DNA from: Petunia secreta
Lineage: Eukaryota; Streptophyta; Magnoliopsida; Solanales; Solanaceae
Length of the DNA: 64,000 nucleotides
Direction of reading: 5' to 3'
NCBI GenBank assembly: GCA_029990175.1
Contig: JARKIP010000005.1
Span: 31,443,501-31,507,500 of the forward strand
Below are positions 1 through 13,983 of the stretch, one piece after another (the stretch's first letter is position 1; each line of letters starts with the position of its first letter). The notes beneath the pieces are model-generated. The model was not told where the DNA came from and ran no database searches. It saw only the letters and a list, made by a program, of their open reading frames with translations. Made by a program: the position numbers and the translations under genes.

Positions 1-2545
1 CTTAAAATATGACGACTAGCCACACCAAGCTTAGAATATGACGACTAGCTTCGTCAGGCTTAAAATATGACGACGACTAGCCAAGTCAGACTTAAAATAT
101 GACAACTAGCCTCGTCAGACTTATAATATGACGACTAGCCTCGTCTGGCTTAAAATATGACGACTAGCCACGTCAGGCTTAAAATATGAGGACTTGCCAC
201 GTTAGTCTTAAAATATGACGACGAGCCTCGTCAGGCTTAGAATATGACGAGTTGCCACGTCTGGCATAAAACATGATGAGGAGCCTCGTTAAGCTAAGAC
301 TATGGCGACTAGCCTCGTCAGTCTTAAAATATGATGACGACTAGCCAAGTCAGTCTTAAAATATGATGACTAGCCTCGTTAGCCTTAAAATATGACGACT
401 AGCCACGTCACGCTTAAAATATGACGACTAGTCACACCAAGCTTAGAATATGACGACTAGTTTCGTCAGGCTTAAAATAAGACGACGACTAACCAAGTAA
501 GACTTAAAATATGACAACTAGCCTCGTCAGACTTATAATATGACGACTAGCCTCGTCTGGCTTAAAATATGACGACTAGCCACGTCAAGCTTAAAATATG
601 AGGACTTGCCACGTCAGTCTTAAAATATGACGACGAGCCTCGTCAGGCTTAGAATATGACGAGTTGCCACGTCTGGCATAAAATATGATGAGGAGCCTCG
701 TTAAGCTTAGACTATGGCGACTAGCCTCGTCAGGCTTAAAATATGATGACAACTAGCCAAGTCAGGCTTAAAATATGATGACTAGCCTCGTTAGCCTTAA
801 AATATGACGACTAGCCACGTCAAGCTTAAAATATGACGACTAGTCATGCCATGCTTATAAAAAATGTCGACTAGCCTCGTTAGGCTTAAAATATGTCGAC
901 TAGCCTCGTTAGGCTTAAAATATGACGACTAGCAACATCAGGCTTAAAATATGATGACTAGCCTGTCAGGCTTAAATGACCAGCCTCGTCAGGCTTAAAA
1001 TATGACAACAAGCCTCATCAGGTTTAAAATATGATGACTAGCCACGTCAGGCTTAAAATATGACGACTAGCCACGTAAGGCTTAAAATATGACGACTTGC
1101 CTCGTTAAGCTTAGAATATGACGACTAGCCTCGTTAGGCTTCAAAAATGACGACGACTAGCCAAGTTTGGCTTAAAATATGACGACTAGCCTTATCAGAC
1201 CTATACTATGACGACTAGCCAAGTAAGGCTTAAAATATGACGACTAGCCTCGTCAGCCTTAAAATATGACGACTAGCCACACCAAGTTTAGAATATGATG
1301 ACTAGCCTCGTCAGGTTTAAAATATGACGACTACTAGCCAAGTCAGGCTTAATATATGACAACTAGCCTCGTCAGACATATAATATGACGACTAGCCTCG
1401 TCCGGCTTAAAATATGAGGACTAGCCACGTCAGGCTTAAAATATGACGAACAGCCTCGTTAGGCTTAAAATATGAGGACTAGTCTCATCACGCTTAAAAT
1501 ACGACGACTAGCCAAATATGACAACTAGCCATGTCAGGCTTAAAATATGACGACTAGCCTCGTCAAACTTAAAATATGACGACTAGCCACATCAGGCTTA
1601 AAGTATGACGTCAAGCCTCGTCAGGATTAAAATATGACGACAAGCCACATCAGGCTTAAAATATGACAACTAGCCACGTTAGACTTAAAATGCGACGACT
1701 ATCCACGTCAGGCTTAAAATATGACGACGAGCCTTGTCAGGCTTAGAATATAACGAGTAGCCACGTCAGGCTTAAAATATGACGACGAGCCTCGTTAAGC
1801 TTAGAATATGACGACTAGCCTTGTCAGGCTTAAAATATGATGACGACTAGCCAAGTCAGGCTTAAAATATGACGACTAGCCTCGTCAGGCTTATAATATG
1901 ACGACAAGCCTCGTTAAGCTTAGAATATGACGACTAGCCTCGTCAGGCTTAAAATATGATGACGACAAGCCAAGTCAGGCTTAAAATATGACGACTAGCC
2001 TTATCAGACCTATACTATGACGACTAGCCAAGTAAGGCTTAAAATATGACGACTAGCCTCGTCGTGCTTCAAATATGACGACTAGCCATAGCTTAGAATA
2101 TGACGACTAGCTTCGTAAGGCTTAAAATATGACAACGACTAGCCAAGTCAGACTTAAGATATGACAACTAGCCTCGTCAGACTTATAATATGACGACTAG
2201 CCTTGTCCGGCTTAAAATATGACGACTAGCCACGTCAGGCTTAAAATATGATGACTAGCCACACCAAGCTTAGAATATGACGACTAGTTTCGTCAGGCTT
2301 AAAATATGACGACGACTAACAAAGTCAGACTTAAAATATGACAACTAGCCTCGTCAGACTTATAATATGACGACTAGCCTCGTCAGGCTTAAAATATGAC
2401 GACTAGCCACGTCAAGCTTAAAATATGAGGACTTGCCACGTCAGTCTTAAAATATGACGACGAGCCTCGTCAGGCTTAGAATATGACGAGTTGCCACGTC
2501 TGGCATAAAATATGATGAGGAGCCTCGTTAAGCTTAGACTATGGC

Positions 2546-5507
2546 GACTAGCCTCGTCAGGCTTAAAATATGATGACGACTAGCCAAGTCAAGCTTAAAA
2601 TATGATGACTAGCCTCGTTAGCCTTAAAATATGACGACTAGCCACGTCAGGCTTAAAATATGACGACTAGCCACGTAAGACTTAAAATATGACGACTTGC
2701 CTCGTTAAGCTTAGAATATGACGACTAGCCTCGTTAGGCTTCAAAAATGACGACAACTAGCCAAGTTTGGCTTAAAATATAACGACTAGCCTTATCAGAC
2801 CTATACTATGACGACTAGCCAAGTAAGGCTTAAAATATGACGACTAGCCTCGTCAGGCTTAAAATATGACGACTAGCCACACCAAGTTTAGAATATGATG
2901 ACTAGCCTCGTCAGGTTTAAAATATGACGACGACTAGCCAAGTCAGGCTTAATATATGACAACTAGCCTCCTCAGACTTATAATATGACGACTAGCCTCG
3001 TCCGGCTTAAAATATGAGGACTAGCCACGTCAGGTTTAAAATATGACGAACAGCCTCGTTAGGCTTAAAATATGACGACTAGTCTCATCACGCTTAAAAT
3101 ACGATGACTAGCCAAATATGACAACTAGCCATGTCAGGCTTAAAATATGACGACTAGCCTCGTCAAACTTAAAATATGACGACTAGCCACATCAGGCTTA
3201 AAGTATGACGTCAAGCCTCGTTAGGATTAAAATATGACGACAAGCCACATCAGGCTTAAAATATGACAACTAGCCACGTTAGACTTAAAATGCGACGACT
3301 ATCCACGTCAGGCTTAAAATATGACGACGAGCCTTGTCAGGCTTAGAATATAACGAGTAGCCACGTCGGGTATAAAATATGATGAGGAGCCAGGTTAAGC
3401 TTAGACTATTGCGACTAGCTTCGTCAAGCTTAATATATGATGACGACTAGCCAAGTCTAGCTTAAAATATGACGACTAGCCTTATCAGACCTATACTATG
3501 ACGACTAGCCAAGTAAGGCTTAAAATATGATGACTAGCCTCGTCGTGCTTAAAATATGACGACTAGCCATAGCTTAGAATATGACGACTAACTTCGTTAG
3601 GCTTAAAATATGACAACGACTAGCCAAGTCAGACTTAAAATATGACAACTAGCCTCGTCAGACATATAATATGACGACTAGCCTTGTCCGGCTTAAAATA
3701 TGACGACTAGCCACGTCAGGCTTAAAATATGATGACTAGCCACACCAAGCTTAGAATATGACGACTAGTTTCGTCAGGCTTAAAATATGACGACGACTAA
3801 CCAAGTCAGACTTAAAATATGACAACTAGCCTCGTCAGACTTATAATATGACGACTAGCCTCGTCAGGCTTAAAATATGACGACTAGCCACGTCAAGCTT
3901 AAAATATGAGGACTTGCCACGTCAGTCTTAAAATATGACGACGAGCCTCGTCAGGCTTAGAATATGACGAGTTGCCACGTCTGGCATAAAATATGATGAG
4001 GAGCCTCGTTAAGCTTAGACTATCGCGACTAGCCTCGTCAGGCTTAAAATATGATGACGACTAGCCAAGTCAGGCTTAAAATATGATGACTAGCCTCGTT
4101 AGCCTTAAAATATGAAGACTAGCCACGTCAGGCTTAAAATATGACGACTAGCCACGTAAGACTTAAAATATGACGACTTGCCTCGTTAAGCTTAGAATAT
4201 GACGACTAGCCTCGTTAGGCTTCAAAAATGACGACAACTAGCCAAGTTTGGCTTAAAATATGACGACTAGCCTTATCAGACCTATACTATGACGACTAGC
4301 CAAGTAAGGCTTAAAATATGACGACTAGCCTCGTCAGGCTTAAAATATGACGACTAGCCACACCAAGTTTAGAATATGATGACTAGCCTCGTCAGGTTTA
4401 AAATATGACGACGACTAGCCAAGTCAGGCTTAATATATGACAACTAGCCTCATTAGACTTATAATATGACGACTAGCCTCGTCCGGCTTAAAATACGAGG
4501 ACTAGCCACGTCAGGCTTAAAATATGACGAACAGCCTCGTTAGGCTTAAAATATGACGACTAGTCTCATCACGCTTAAAATACGACGACTAGCCAAATAT
4601 GACAACTAGCCATGTCAGGCTTAAAATATGACGACTAGCCTGGTCAAACTTAAAATATGACGACTAGCCACATCAGGCTTAAAGTATGACGTCAAGCCAT
4701 ATCAGGATTAAAATATGACGACAAGCCACATCAGGCTTAAAATATAACAACTAGCCACGTTAGACTTAAAATGCGACGACTATCCACGTCAGGCTTAAAA
4801 TATGACGACGAGCCTTGTCAGGCTTAGAATATAACGAGTAGCCACGTCGGGTATAAAATATGATGAGGAGCCAGGTTAAGCTTAGACTATTGCGACTAGC
4901 TTCGTCAAGCTTAATATATGATGACGACTAGCCAAGTCTAGCTTAAAATATGACGACTAGCCTTATCAGACCTATACTATGACGACTAGCCAAGTAAGGC
5001 TTAAAATATGACGACTAGCCTCGTCGTGCTTAAAATATGACGACTAGCCATAGCTTAGAATATGACGACTAGCTTCGTTAGGCTTAAAATATCACAACGA
5101 CTAGCCAAGTCAGACTTAAAATATGACAACTAGCCTCGTCAGACTTATAATATGACGACTAGCCTTGTCCGGCTTAAAATATGACGACTAGCCACGTCAG
5201 GCTTAAAATATGATGACTAGCCACACCAAGCTTAGAATATGACGACTAGTTTCGTCAGGCTTAAAATATGACGACGACTAACCAAGTCAGACTTAAAATA
5301 TGACAACTAGCCTCGTCAGACTTATAATATGACGACTAGCCTCGTCAGGCTTAAAATATGACGACTAGCCACGTCAAGCTTAAAATATGAGGACTTGCCA
5401 CGTCAGTCTTAAAATATGACGACGAGCCTCGTCAGGCTTAGAATATGACGAGTTGCCACGTCTGGCATAAAATATGATGAGGAGCCTCGTTAAGCTTAGA
5501 CTATCGC
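2546..5507. repeat. Two tandem copies of the 1,481-bp higher-order repeat
   Basis: The landmark GACTAGCCTCG that follows TTAGACTAT(G/C)GC occurs at 2546, 4027 and 5508, exactly 1,481 bp apart. Each copy holds about 50 monomers in the same variant order. The pair is matched at offset 8,476 by the copies at 11022 and 12503. Confidence 0.85.
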
Positions 5508-7737
5508 GACTAGCCTCGTCAGGCTTAAAATATGATGACGACTAGCCAAGTCAGGCTTAAAATATGATGACTAGCCTCGTTAGCCTTAAAATATGACGAC
5601 TAGCCACGTTAGGCTTAAAATATGACGACTAATCATGCCATGCTTAAAATATGTCAACTAGCCTCGTTAGGCTTAAAATATGACGACTAGCAACATCAGG
5701 CTTAAAATATGATGACTAGCCTGTCAGGCTTAAATGACTAGCCTCGTCAGGCTTAAAATATGACAACAAGCCTCATCAGGTTTAAAATATGATGACTAGC
5801 CACGTCAGGCTTAAAATATGATGACTAGCCACGTCAGGCTTAAAATATGACGACGAGCCTCGTTAAGCTTAAAATATGACGACTAGCCTCGTTAGGCTTC
5901 TAAAATGACGACGACTAGCCAAGTTTGACTTAAAATATGACGACTAGCCTTATCAGACCTATACTATGATGACTAGCCAAGTAAGGCTTAAAATATGACG
6001 ACTAGCCTCGTCAGGCTTAAAATATGACGACTAGCCACACCAAGTTTAGAATATGACGACTAGCCTCGTCAGGTTTAAAATATGACGACGACTAGCCAAA
6101 TCAGGCTTAATATATGACAACTAGCCTCGTCAGACTTATAATATGACGACTAGCCTCGTCCGGCTTTAAATATGACGACTAGCCACGTCAGGCTTAAAAT
6201 ATGACGAACAGCCTCGTTAGGCTTAAAATATGACGACTAGTCTCATCACGCTTAAAATACGACGACTAGCCAAATATGACAACTAGCCATGTCAGGCTTA
6301 AAATATGACGACTAGCCTCGTCAAACTTAAAATATGAGGACTAGCCACATCAGGCTTAAAGTATGACGTCAAGCCTCGTCAGGATTAAAATATGACAACT
6401 AGCCACGTTAGACTTAAAATGCGACGACTATCCACGTCAGGCTTAAAATATGACGACGAGCCTTGTCAGGCTTAGAATATAACGAGTAGCCACGTCAGGC
6501 TTAAAATATGACGACGAGCCTCGTTAAGCTTAGAATATGACGACTAGCCTCGTCAGGCTTAAAATATGATGACGACTAGCCAAGTCAGGCTTAAAATATG
6601 ACGACTAGCCTCGTCAGGCTTAAAATATGACGACTAGCTACACCAAGCTTAAAATATGACGACTAGCAATGTCAGGCTTAAAATATGACGACAAGCCTCG
6701 TCAGGCTTAAAATATGACAACTAACGACGTCAGGCTTAAAATATGACGACTAGCCACGTCAGTCTTAAAATATGACGACGAGCCTCGTCAGGCTTAGAAT
6801 ATGACGAGTAGCCACGTCGGGTATAAAATATGATGAGGAGCCACGTTAAGCTTAGACTATTGCGACTAGCTTCGTCAGGCTTAAAATATGATGACGACTA
6901 GCCAAGTCTGGCTTAAAATATGACGACTAGCCTTATCAGACCTATAATATGATGACTAGCCAAGTAAGGCTTAAAATATGTCGACTAGCCTCGTCATGCT
7001 TAAAATATGACGACTAGCCACCCCAAGCTTAGAATATGACGACTAGCTTCGTTAGGCTTAAAATATGACGACGACTCGCCAAGTCAGACTTAAAATATGA
7101 CAACTAGCCTCCTCAGACTTATAATATGACGACTAGCCTTGTCCGGTTTAAAATATGACGACTAGCCACGTCAGGCTTAAAATATGACGACTAGCCTTGT
7201 CAGACATATACTATGATGACTAGCCAAGTCAGGCTTAAAATATAACGACTATGCTCGTCAGGCTTAAAATATGACGACTAGCCGCACCAAGCTTAGAATA
7301 TGACTAGCCAAGTCAGACTTAAAATATGACAACTAGCCTCGTCAGACTTATAATATGACGACTAGCCTCGTCTGGCTTAAAATATGACGACTAGCCACAT
7401 CAGGCTTAAAATATGAGGACTTGCCACGTCAGTCTTAAAATATGACGACGAGCCTCGTCAGGCTTAGAATATGACGAGTTGCCACGTCTGGCATAAAACA
7501 TGATGAGGAGCCTCGTTAAGCTTAGACTATGGCGACTAGCCTCGTCAGTCTTAAAATATGATGACGACTAGCCAAGTCAGTCTTAAAATATGATGACAAG
7601 CCTCGTTAGCCTTAAAATATGACGACTAGCCACGTCAAGCTTAAAATATGACGACTAGCCACACCAAGCTTAGAATAGGACGACTAGCTTCGTCAGGCTT
7701 AAAATATGACGACGACTAGCCAAGTCAGACTTAAAAT

Positions 7738-8130
7738 ATGACAACTAGCCTCGTCAGACTTATAATATGACGACTAGCCTCGTTTGGCTTAAAATATGAC
7801 GACTAGCCACTTCAAGCTTAAAATATGACGACTAGCCACACCAAGTTTAGAATATGACGACTAGCCTCGTCAGGTTTAAAATATGACGACGACTAGCCAA
7901 GTCAGGCTTAATATATGACAACTAGCCTCGTCAGACTTATAATATGACGACTAGCCTCGTTTGGCTTAAAATATGACGACTAGCCACTTCAAGCTTAAAA
8001 TATGACGACTAGCCACACCAAGTTTAGAATATGACGACTAGCCTCGTCAGGTTTAAAATATGACGACGACTAGCCAAGTCAGGCTTAATATATGACAACT
8101 AGCCTCGTCAGACTTATAATATGACGACTA
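7738..8130. repeat. Local 177-bp tandem duplication (six monomers)
   Basis: The rare string CCACTTCAAGC occurs twice, with TTCAAGC at 7811 and 7988, a shift of 177 bp. The sequence from about 7738 to 7953 matches 7915-8130 as far as I can follow by eye. The related copy after 27811 has a single unit, so this is a recent slip or unequal exchange within the array. Confidence 0.8.
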
Positions 8131-9540
8131 GCCTCGTTCGGCTTAAAATATGATGACTAGCCACGTCAGGCTTAAAATATGACGAACAGCCTCGTTAGGC
8201 TTAAAATATGACGACTAGTCTCATCACGCTTAAAATACGACGACTAGCCAAATATGACAACTAGCCATGTCAGGCTTAAAATATGATGACTACCCTCGTC
8301 AAACTTAAAATATGAGGACTAGCCACATCTGGCTTAAAGTATGACGTCAAGCCTCATCAGGATTAAAATATGACGACAAGCCACATCAGGATTAAAATAT
8401 GACAACTAGCCACGTTAGACTTAAAATGCGACGACTATCCACGTCAGGCTTAAAATATGACGACGAGCCTTGTCAGGCTTAGAATATAACGAGTAGCCAC
8501 GTCAGGCTTAAAATATGACGACGAGCCTCGTTAAGCTTAGAATATGACGACTAGCCTCGTCAGGCTTAAAATATGATGACGACTAGCCAAGTCAGGCTTA
8601 AAATATGACGACTAGCCTCGTCAGGCTTAAAATATGACGACTAGCTACACCAAGCTTCAAATATGACGACTAGCAATGTCAGGCTTAAAATATGACGACA
8701 AGCCTCGTCAGGCTTAAAATATGACAACTAACGACGTCAGGCTTAAAATATGACGACTAGCCACGTCAGTCTTAAAATATGACGACGAGCCTCGTCAGGC
8801 TTAGAATATGACGAGTAGCCACGTCGGGTATAAAATATGATGAGGAGCCACGTTAAGCTTAGACTATTGCGACTAGCTTCGTCAGGCTTAAAATATGATG
8901 ACGACTAGCCAAGTCTAGCTTAAAATATGACGATTAGTCTTATCAGACCTATACTATGACGACTAGCCAAATAAGGCTTAAAATATGACGACTAGCCTCG
9001 TCATGCTTAAAATATGACGACTAGCCACACCAAGCTTAGAATATGACGACAAGCTTCGTTAGGCTTAAGATATGACGACGACTAGCCAAGTCAGACTTAA
9101 AATATGACAACTAGCCTCGTCAGACTTATAATATGACGACTAGCCTTGTCCGGTTTAAAATATGACGACTAGCCACGTCAGGCTTAAAATATGACGACTA
9201 GCCTTGTCATACATATACTATGATGACTAGCCAAGTCAGGCTTAAAATATAACGACTATGCTCGTCAGGCTTAAAATATGACGACTATCCACACCAAGCT
9301 TAGAATATGACTAGCCAAGTCAGACTTAAAATATGACAACTAGCCTCGTCAGACTTATAATATGACGACTAGCCTCGTCTGGCTTAAAATATGACGACTA
9401 GCCACACCAGGCTTAAAATATGAGGACTTGCCACGTCAGTCTTAAAATATGACGACGAGCCTCGTCAGGCTTAGAATATGACGAGTTGCCACGTCTGGCA
9501 TAAAATATGATGAAGAGCCTCGTTAAGCTTAGACTATGGC

Positions 9541-12500
9541 GACTAGCCTCGTCAGGCTTAAAATATGATGACGACTAGCCAAGTCAGGCTTAAAATATGA
9601 TGACTAGCCTCGTTAGCCTTAAAATATGACGACTAGCCACGTCAGGCTTAAAATATGACGACTAGCCACGTAAGACTTAAAATATGACGACTTGCCTCGT
9701 TAAGCTTAGAATATGACGACTAGCCTCGTTAGGCTTCAAAAATGACGACAACTAGCCAAGTTTGGCTTAAAATATGACGACTAGCCTTATCAGACCTTTA
9801 CTATGACGACTAGCCAAGTAAGGCTTAAAATATGACGACTAGCCTCGTCAGGCTTAAAATATGACGACTAGCCACACCAAGTTTAGAATATGATGACTAG
9901 CCTCGTCAGGTTTCAAATATGACGACGACTAGCCAAGTCAGGCTTAATATATGACAACTAGCCTCGTCAGACTTATAATATGACGACTAGCCTCGTCCGG
10001 CTTAAAATATGAGGACTAGCCACGTCAGGCTTAAAATATGACGAACAGCCTCGTTAGGCTTAAAATATGACGACTAGTCTCATCACGCTTAAAATACGAC
10101 GACTAGCCAAATATGACAACTAGCCATGTCAGGCTTAAAATATGACGACTAGCCTCGTCAAACTTTAAATATGACGACTAGCCACATCAGGCTTAAAATA
10201 TGACGTCAAGCCTCGTCAGGATTAAAATATGACGACAAGCCACATCAGGCTTAAAATATGACAACTAGCCACGTTAGACTTAAAATGCGACGACTATCCA
10301 CGTCAGGCTTAAAATATGACGACGAGCCTTGTCAGGCTTAGAATATAACGAGTAGCCACGTCGGGTATAAAATATGATGAGGAGCCAGGTTAAGCTTAGA
10401 CTATTGCGACTAGCTTCGTCAAGCTTAATATATGATGACGACTAGCCAAGTCTAGCTTAAAATATGACGACTAGCCTTATCAGACCTATACTATGACGAC
10501 TAGCCAAGTAAGGCTTAAAATATGACGACTAGCCTCGTCGTGCTTAAAATATGACGACTAGTCATAGCTTAGAATATGACGACTAGCTTCGTTAGGCTTA
10601 AAATATGACAACGACTAGCCAAGTCAGACTTAAAATATGACAACTAGCATCGTCAGACTTATAATATGACGACTAGCCTTGTCCGGCTTAAAATATGACG
10701 ACTAGCCACGTCAGGCTTAAAATATGATGACTAGCCACACCAAGCTTAGAATATGACGACTAGTTTCGTCAGGCTTAAAATATGACGACGACTAACCAAG
10801 TCAGACTTAAAATATGACAACTAGCCTCGTCAGACTTATAATATGACGACTAGCCTCGTCAGGCTTAAAATATGACGACTAGCCACGTCAAGCTTAAAAT
10901 ATGAGGACTTGCCACGTCAGTCTTAAAATATGACGACGAGCCTCGTCAGGCTTAGAATATGACGAGTTGCCACGTCTGGCATAAAATATGATGAGGAGCC
11001 TCGTTAAGCTTAGACTATCGCGACTAGCCTCGTCAGGCTTAAAATATGATGACGACTAGCCAAGTCAGGCTTAAAATATGATGACTAGCCTCGTTAGCCT
11101 TAAAATATGACGACTAGCCACGTCAGGCTTAAAATATGACGACTAGCCACGTAAGACTTAAAATATGACGACTTGCCTCGTTAAGCTTAGAATATGACGA
11201 CTAGCCTCGTTAGGCTTCAAAAATGACGACAACTAGCCAAGTTTGGCTTAAAATATGACGACTAGCCTTATCAGACCTATACTATGACGACTAGCCAAGT
11301 AAGGCTTAAAATATGACGACTAGCCTCGTCAGGCTTAAAATATGACGACTAGCCACACCAAGTTTAGAATATGATGACTAGCCTCGTCAGGTTTCAAATA
11401 TGACGACGACTAGCCAAGTCAGGCTTAATATATGACAACTAGCCTCGTCAGACTTATAATATGACGACTAGCCTCGTCCGGCTTAAAATATGAGGACTAG
11501 CCACGTCAGGCTTAAAATATGACGAACAGCCTCGTTAGGCTTAAAATATGACGACTAGTCTCATCACGCTTAAAATACGACGACTAGCCAAATATGACAA
11601 CTAGCCATGTCAGGCTTAAAATATGACGACTAGCCTCGTCAAACTTTAAATATGACGACTAGCCACATCAGGCTTAAAATATGACGTCAAGCCTCGTCAG
11701 GATTAAAATATGACGACAAGCCACATCAGGCTTAAAATATGACAACTAGCCACGTTAGACTTAAAATGCGACGACTATCCACGTCAGGCTTAAAATATGA
11801 CGACGAGCCTTGTCAGGCTTAGAATATAACGAGTAGCCACGTCGGGTATAAAATATGATGAGGAGCCAGGTTAAGCTTAGACTATTGCGACTAGCTTCGT
11901 CAAGCTTAATATATGATGACGACTAGCCAAGTCTAGCTTAAAATATGACGACTAGCCTTATCAGACCTATACTATGACGACTAGCCAAGTAAGGCTTAAA
12001 ATATGACGACTAGCCTCGTCGTGCTTAAAATATGACGACTAGTCATAGCTTAGAATATGACGACTAGCTTCGTTAGGCTTAAAATATGACAACGACTAGC
12101 CAAGTCAGACTTAAAATATGACAACTAGCATCGTCAGACTTATAATATGACGACTAGCCTTGTCCGGCTTAAAATATGACGACTAGCCACGTCAGGCTTA
12201 AAATATGATGACTAGCCACACCAAGCTTAGAATATGACGACTAGTTTCGTCAGGCTTAAAATATGACGACGACTAACCAAGTCAGACTTAAAATATGACA
12301 ACTAGCCTCGTCAGACTTATAATATGACGACTAGCCTCGTCAGGCTTAAAATATGACGACTAGCCACGTCAAGCTTAAAATATGAGGACTTGCCACGTCA
12401 GTCTTAAAATATGACGACGAGCCTCGTCAGGCTTAGAATATGACGAGTTGCCACGTCTGGCATAAAATATGATGAGGAGCCTCGTTAAGCTTAGACTATC

Positions 12501-13983
12501 GCGACTAGCCTCGTCAGGCTTAAAATATGATGACGACTAGCCAAGTCAGGCTTAAAATATGATGACTAGCCTCGTTAGCCTTAAAATATGAAGACTAGCC
12601 ACGTCAGGCTTAAAATATGACGACTAGCCACGTAAGACTTAAAATATGACGACTTGCCTCGTTAAGCTTAGAATATGACGACTAGCTTCGTTAGGCTTAA
12701 AAAATGACGACAACTAGCCGAGTTTGGCTTAAAATATGACGACTAGCCTTATCAGACCTATACTATGACGACTAGCCAAGTAAGGCTTAAAATATGACGA
12801 CTAGCCTCGTCAGGCTTAAAATATGACGACTAGCCACACCAAGTTTAGAATATGATGACTAGCCTCGTCAGGTTTAAAATATGACGACGAGTAGCCAAGT
12901 CAGGCTTAATATATGACAACTAGTCTCGTCAGACTTATAATATGACGACTAGCCTCGTCCGGCTTAAAATATGAGGACTAGCCACGTCAGGCTTAAAATA
13001 TGACGAACAGCCTCGTTAGGCTTAAAATATGACGACTAGTCTCATCACGCTTAAAATACGACGACTAGCCAAATATGACAACTAGCCATGTCAGGCTTAA
13101 AATATGACGACTAGCCTCGTCAAACTTAAAATATGACGACTAGCCACATCAGGCTTAAAGTATGACGTCAAGCCTCGTCAGGATTAAAATATGACGAAAA
13201 GCCACATCAGGCTTAAAATATGACAACTAGCCACGTTAGACTTAAAATGCGACGACTATCCACGTCAGGCTTAAAATATGACGACGAGCCTTGTCAGGCT
13301 TAGAATATAACGAGTAGCCACGTCGGGTATAAAATATGATGAGGAGCCAGGTTAAGCTTAGACTATTGCGACTAGCTTCGTCAAGCTTAATATATGATGA
13401 CGACTAGCCAAGTCTAGCTTAAAATATGACGACTAGCCTTATCAGACCTATACTATGACGACTAGCCAAGTAAGGCTTAAAATATGACGACTAGCCTCGT
13501 CGTGCTTAAAATATGACGACTAGCCATAGCTTAGAATATGACGACTAGCTTCGTTAGGCTTAAAATATGACAACGACTAGCCTAGTCAGACTTAAAATAT
13601 GACAACTAGCCTCGTCGGACTTATAATATGACGACTAGCCTTGTCCGGCTTAAAATATGACGACTAGCCACGTCAGGCTTAAAATATGATGACTAGCCAC
13701 ACCAAGCTTAGAATATGACGACTAGTTTCGTCAGGCTTAAAATATGACGACGACTAACCAAGTCAGACTTAAAATATGACAACTAGCCTCGTCAGACTTA
13801 TAATATGACGACTAGCCTCGTCAGGCTTAAAATATGACGACTAGCCACGTCAAGCTTAAAATATGAGGACTTGCCACGTCAGTCTTAAAATATGACGACG
13901 AGCCTCGTCAGGCTTAGAATATGACGAGTTGCCACGTCTGGCATAAAATATGATGAGGAGCCTCGTTAAGCTTAGACTATCGC
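9541..13983. repeat. Three tandem copies of the 1,481-bp higher-order repeat
   Basis: Copies run 9541-11021, 11022-12502 and 12503-13983, set by the same landmark at 9541, 11022, 12503 and 13984. The first two are nearly identical where I compared them; the one difference I noticed was a T for A in the CCTATACTATG variant near 9798. The third carries more private changes, such as GAAGACTAGCC near 12594, which it shares with the copy at 4027. Near-identity of adjacent copies points to recent amplification or homogenisation. Confidence 0.88.
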
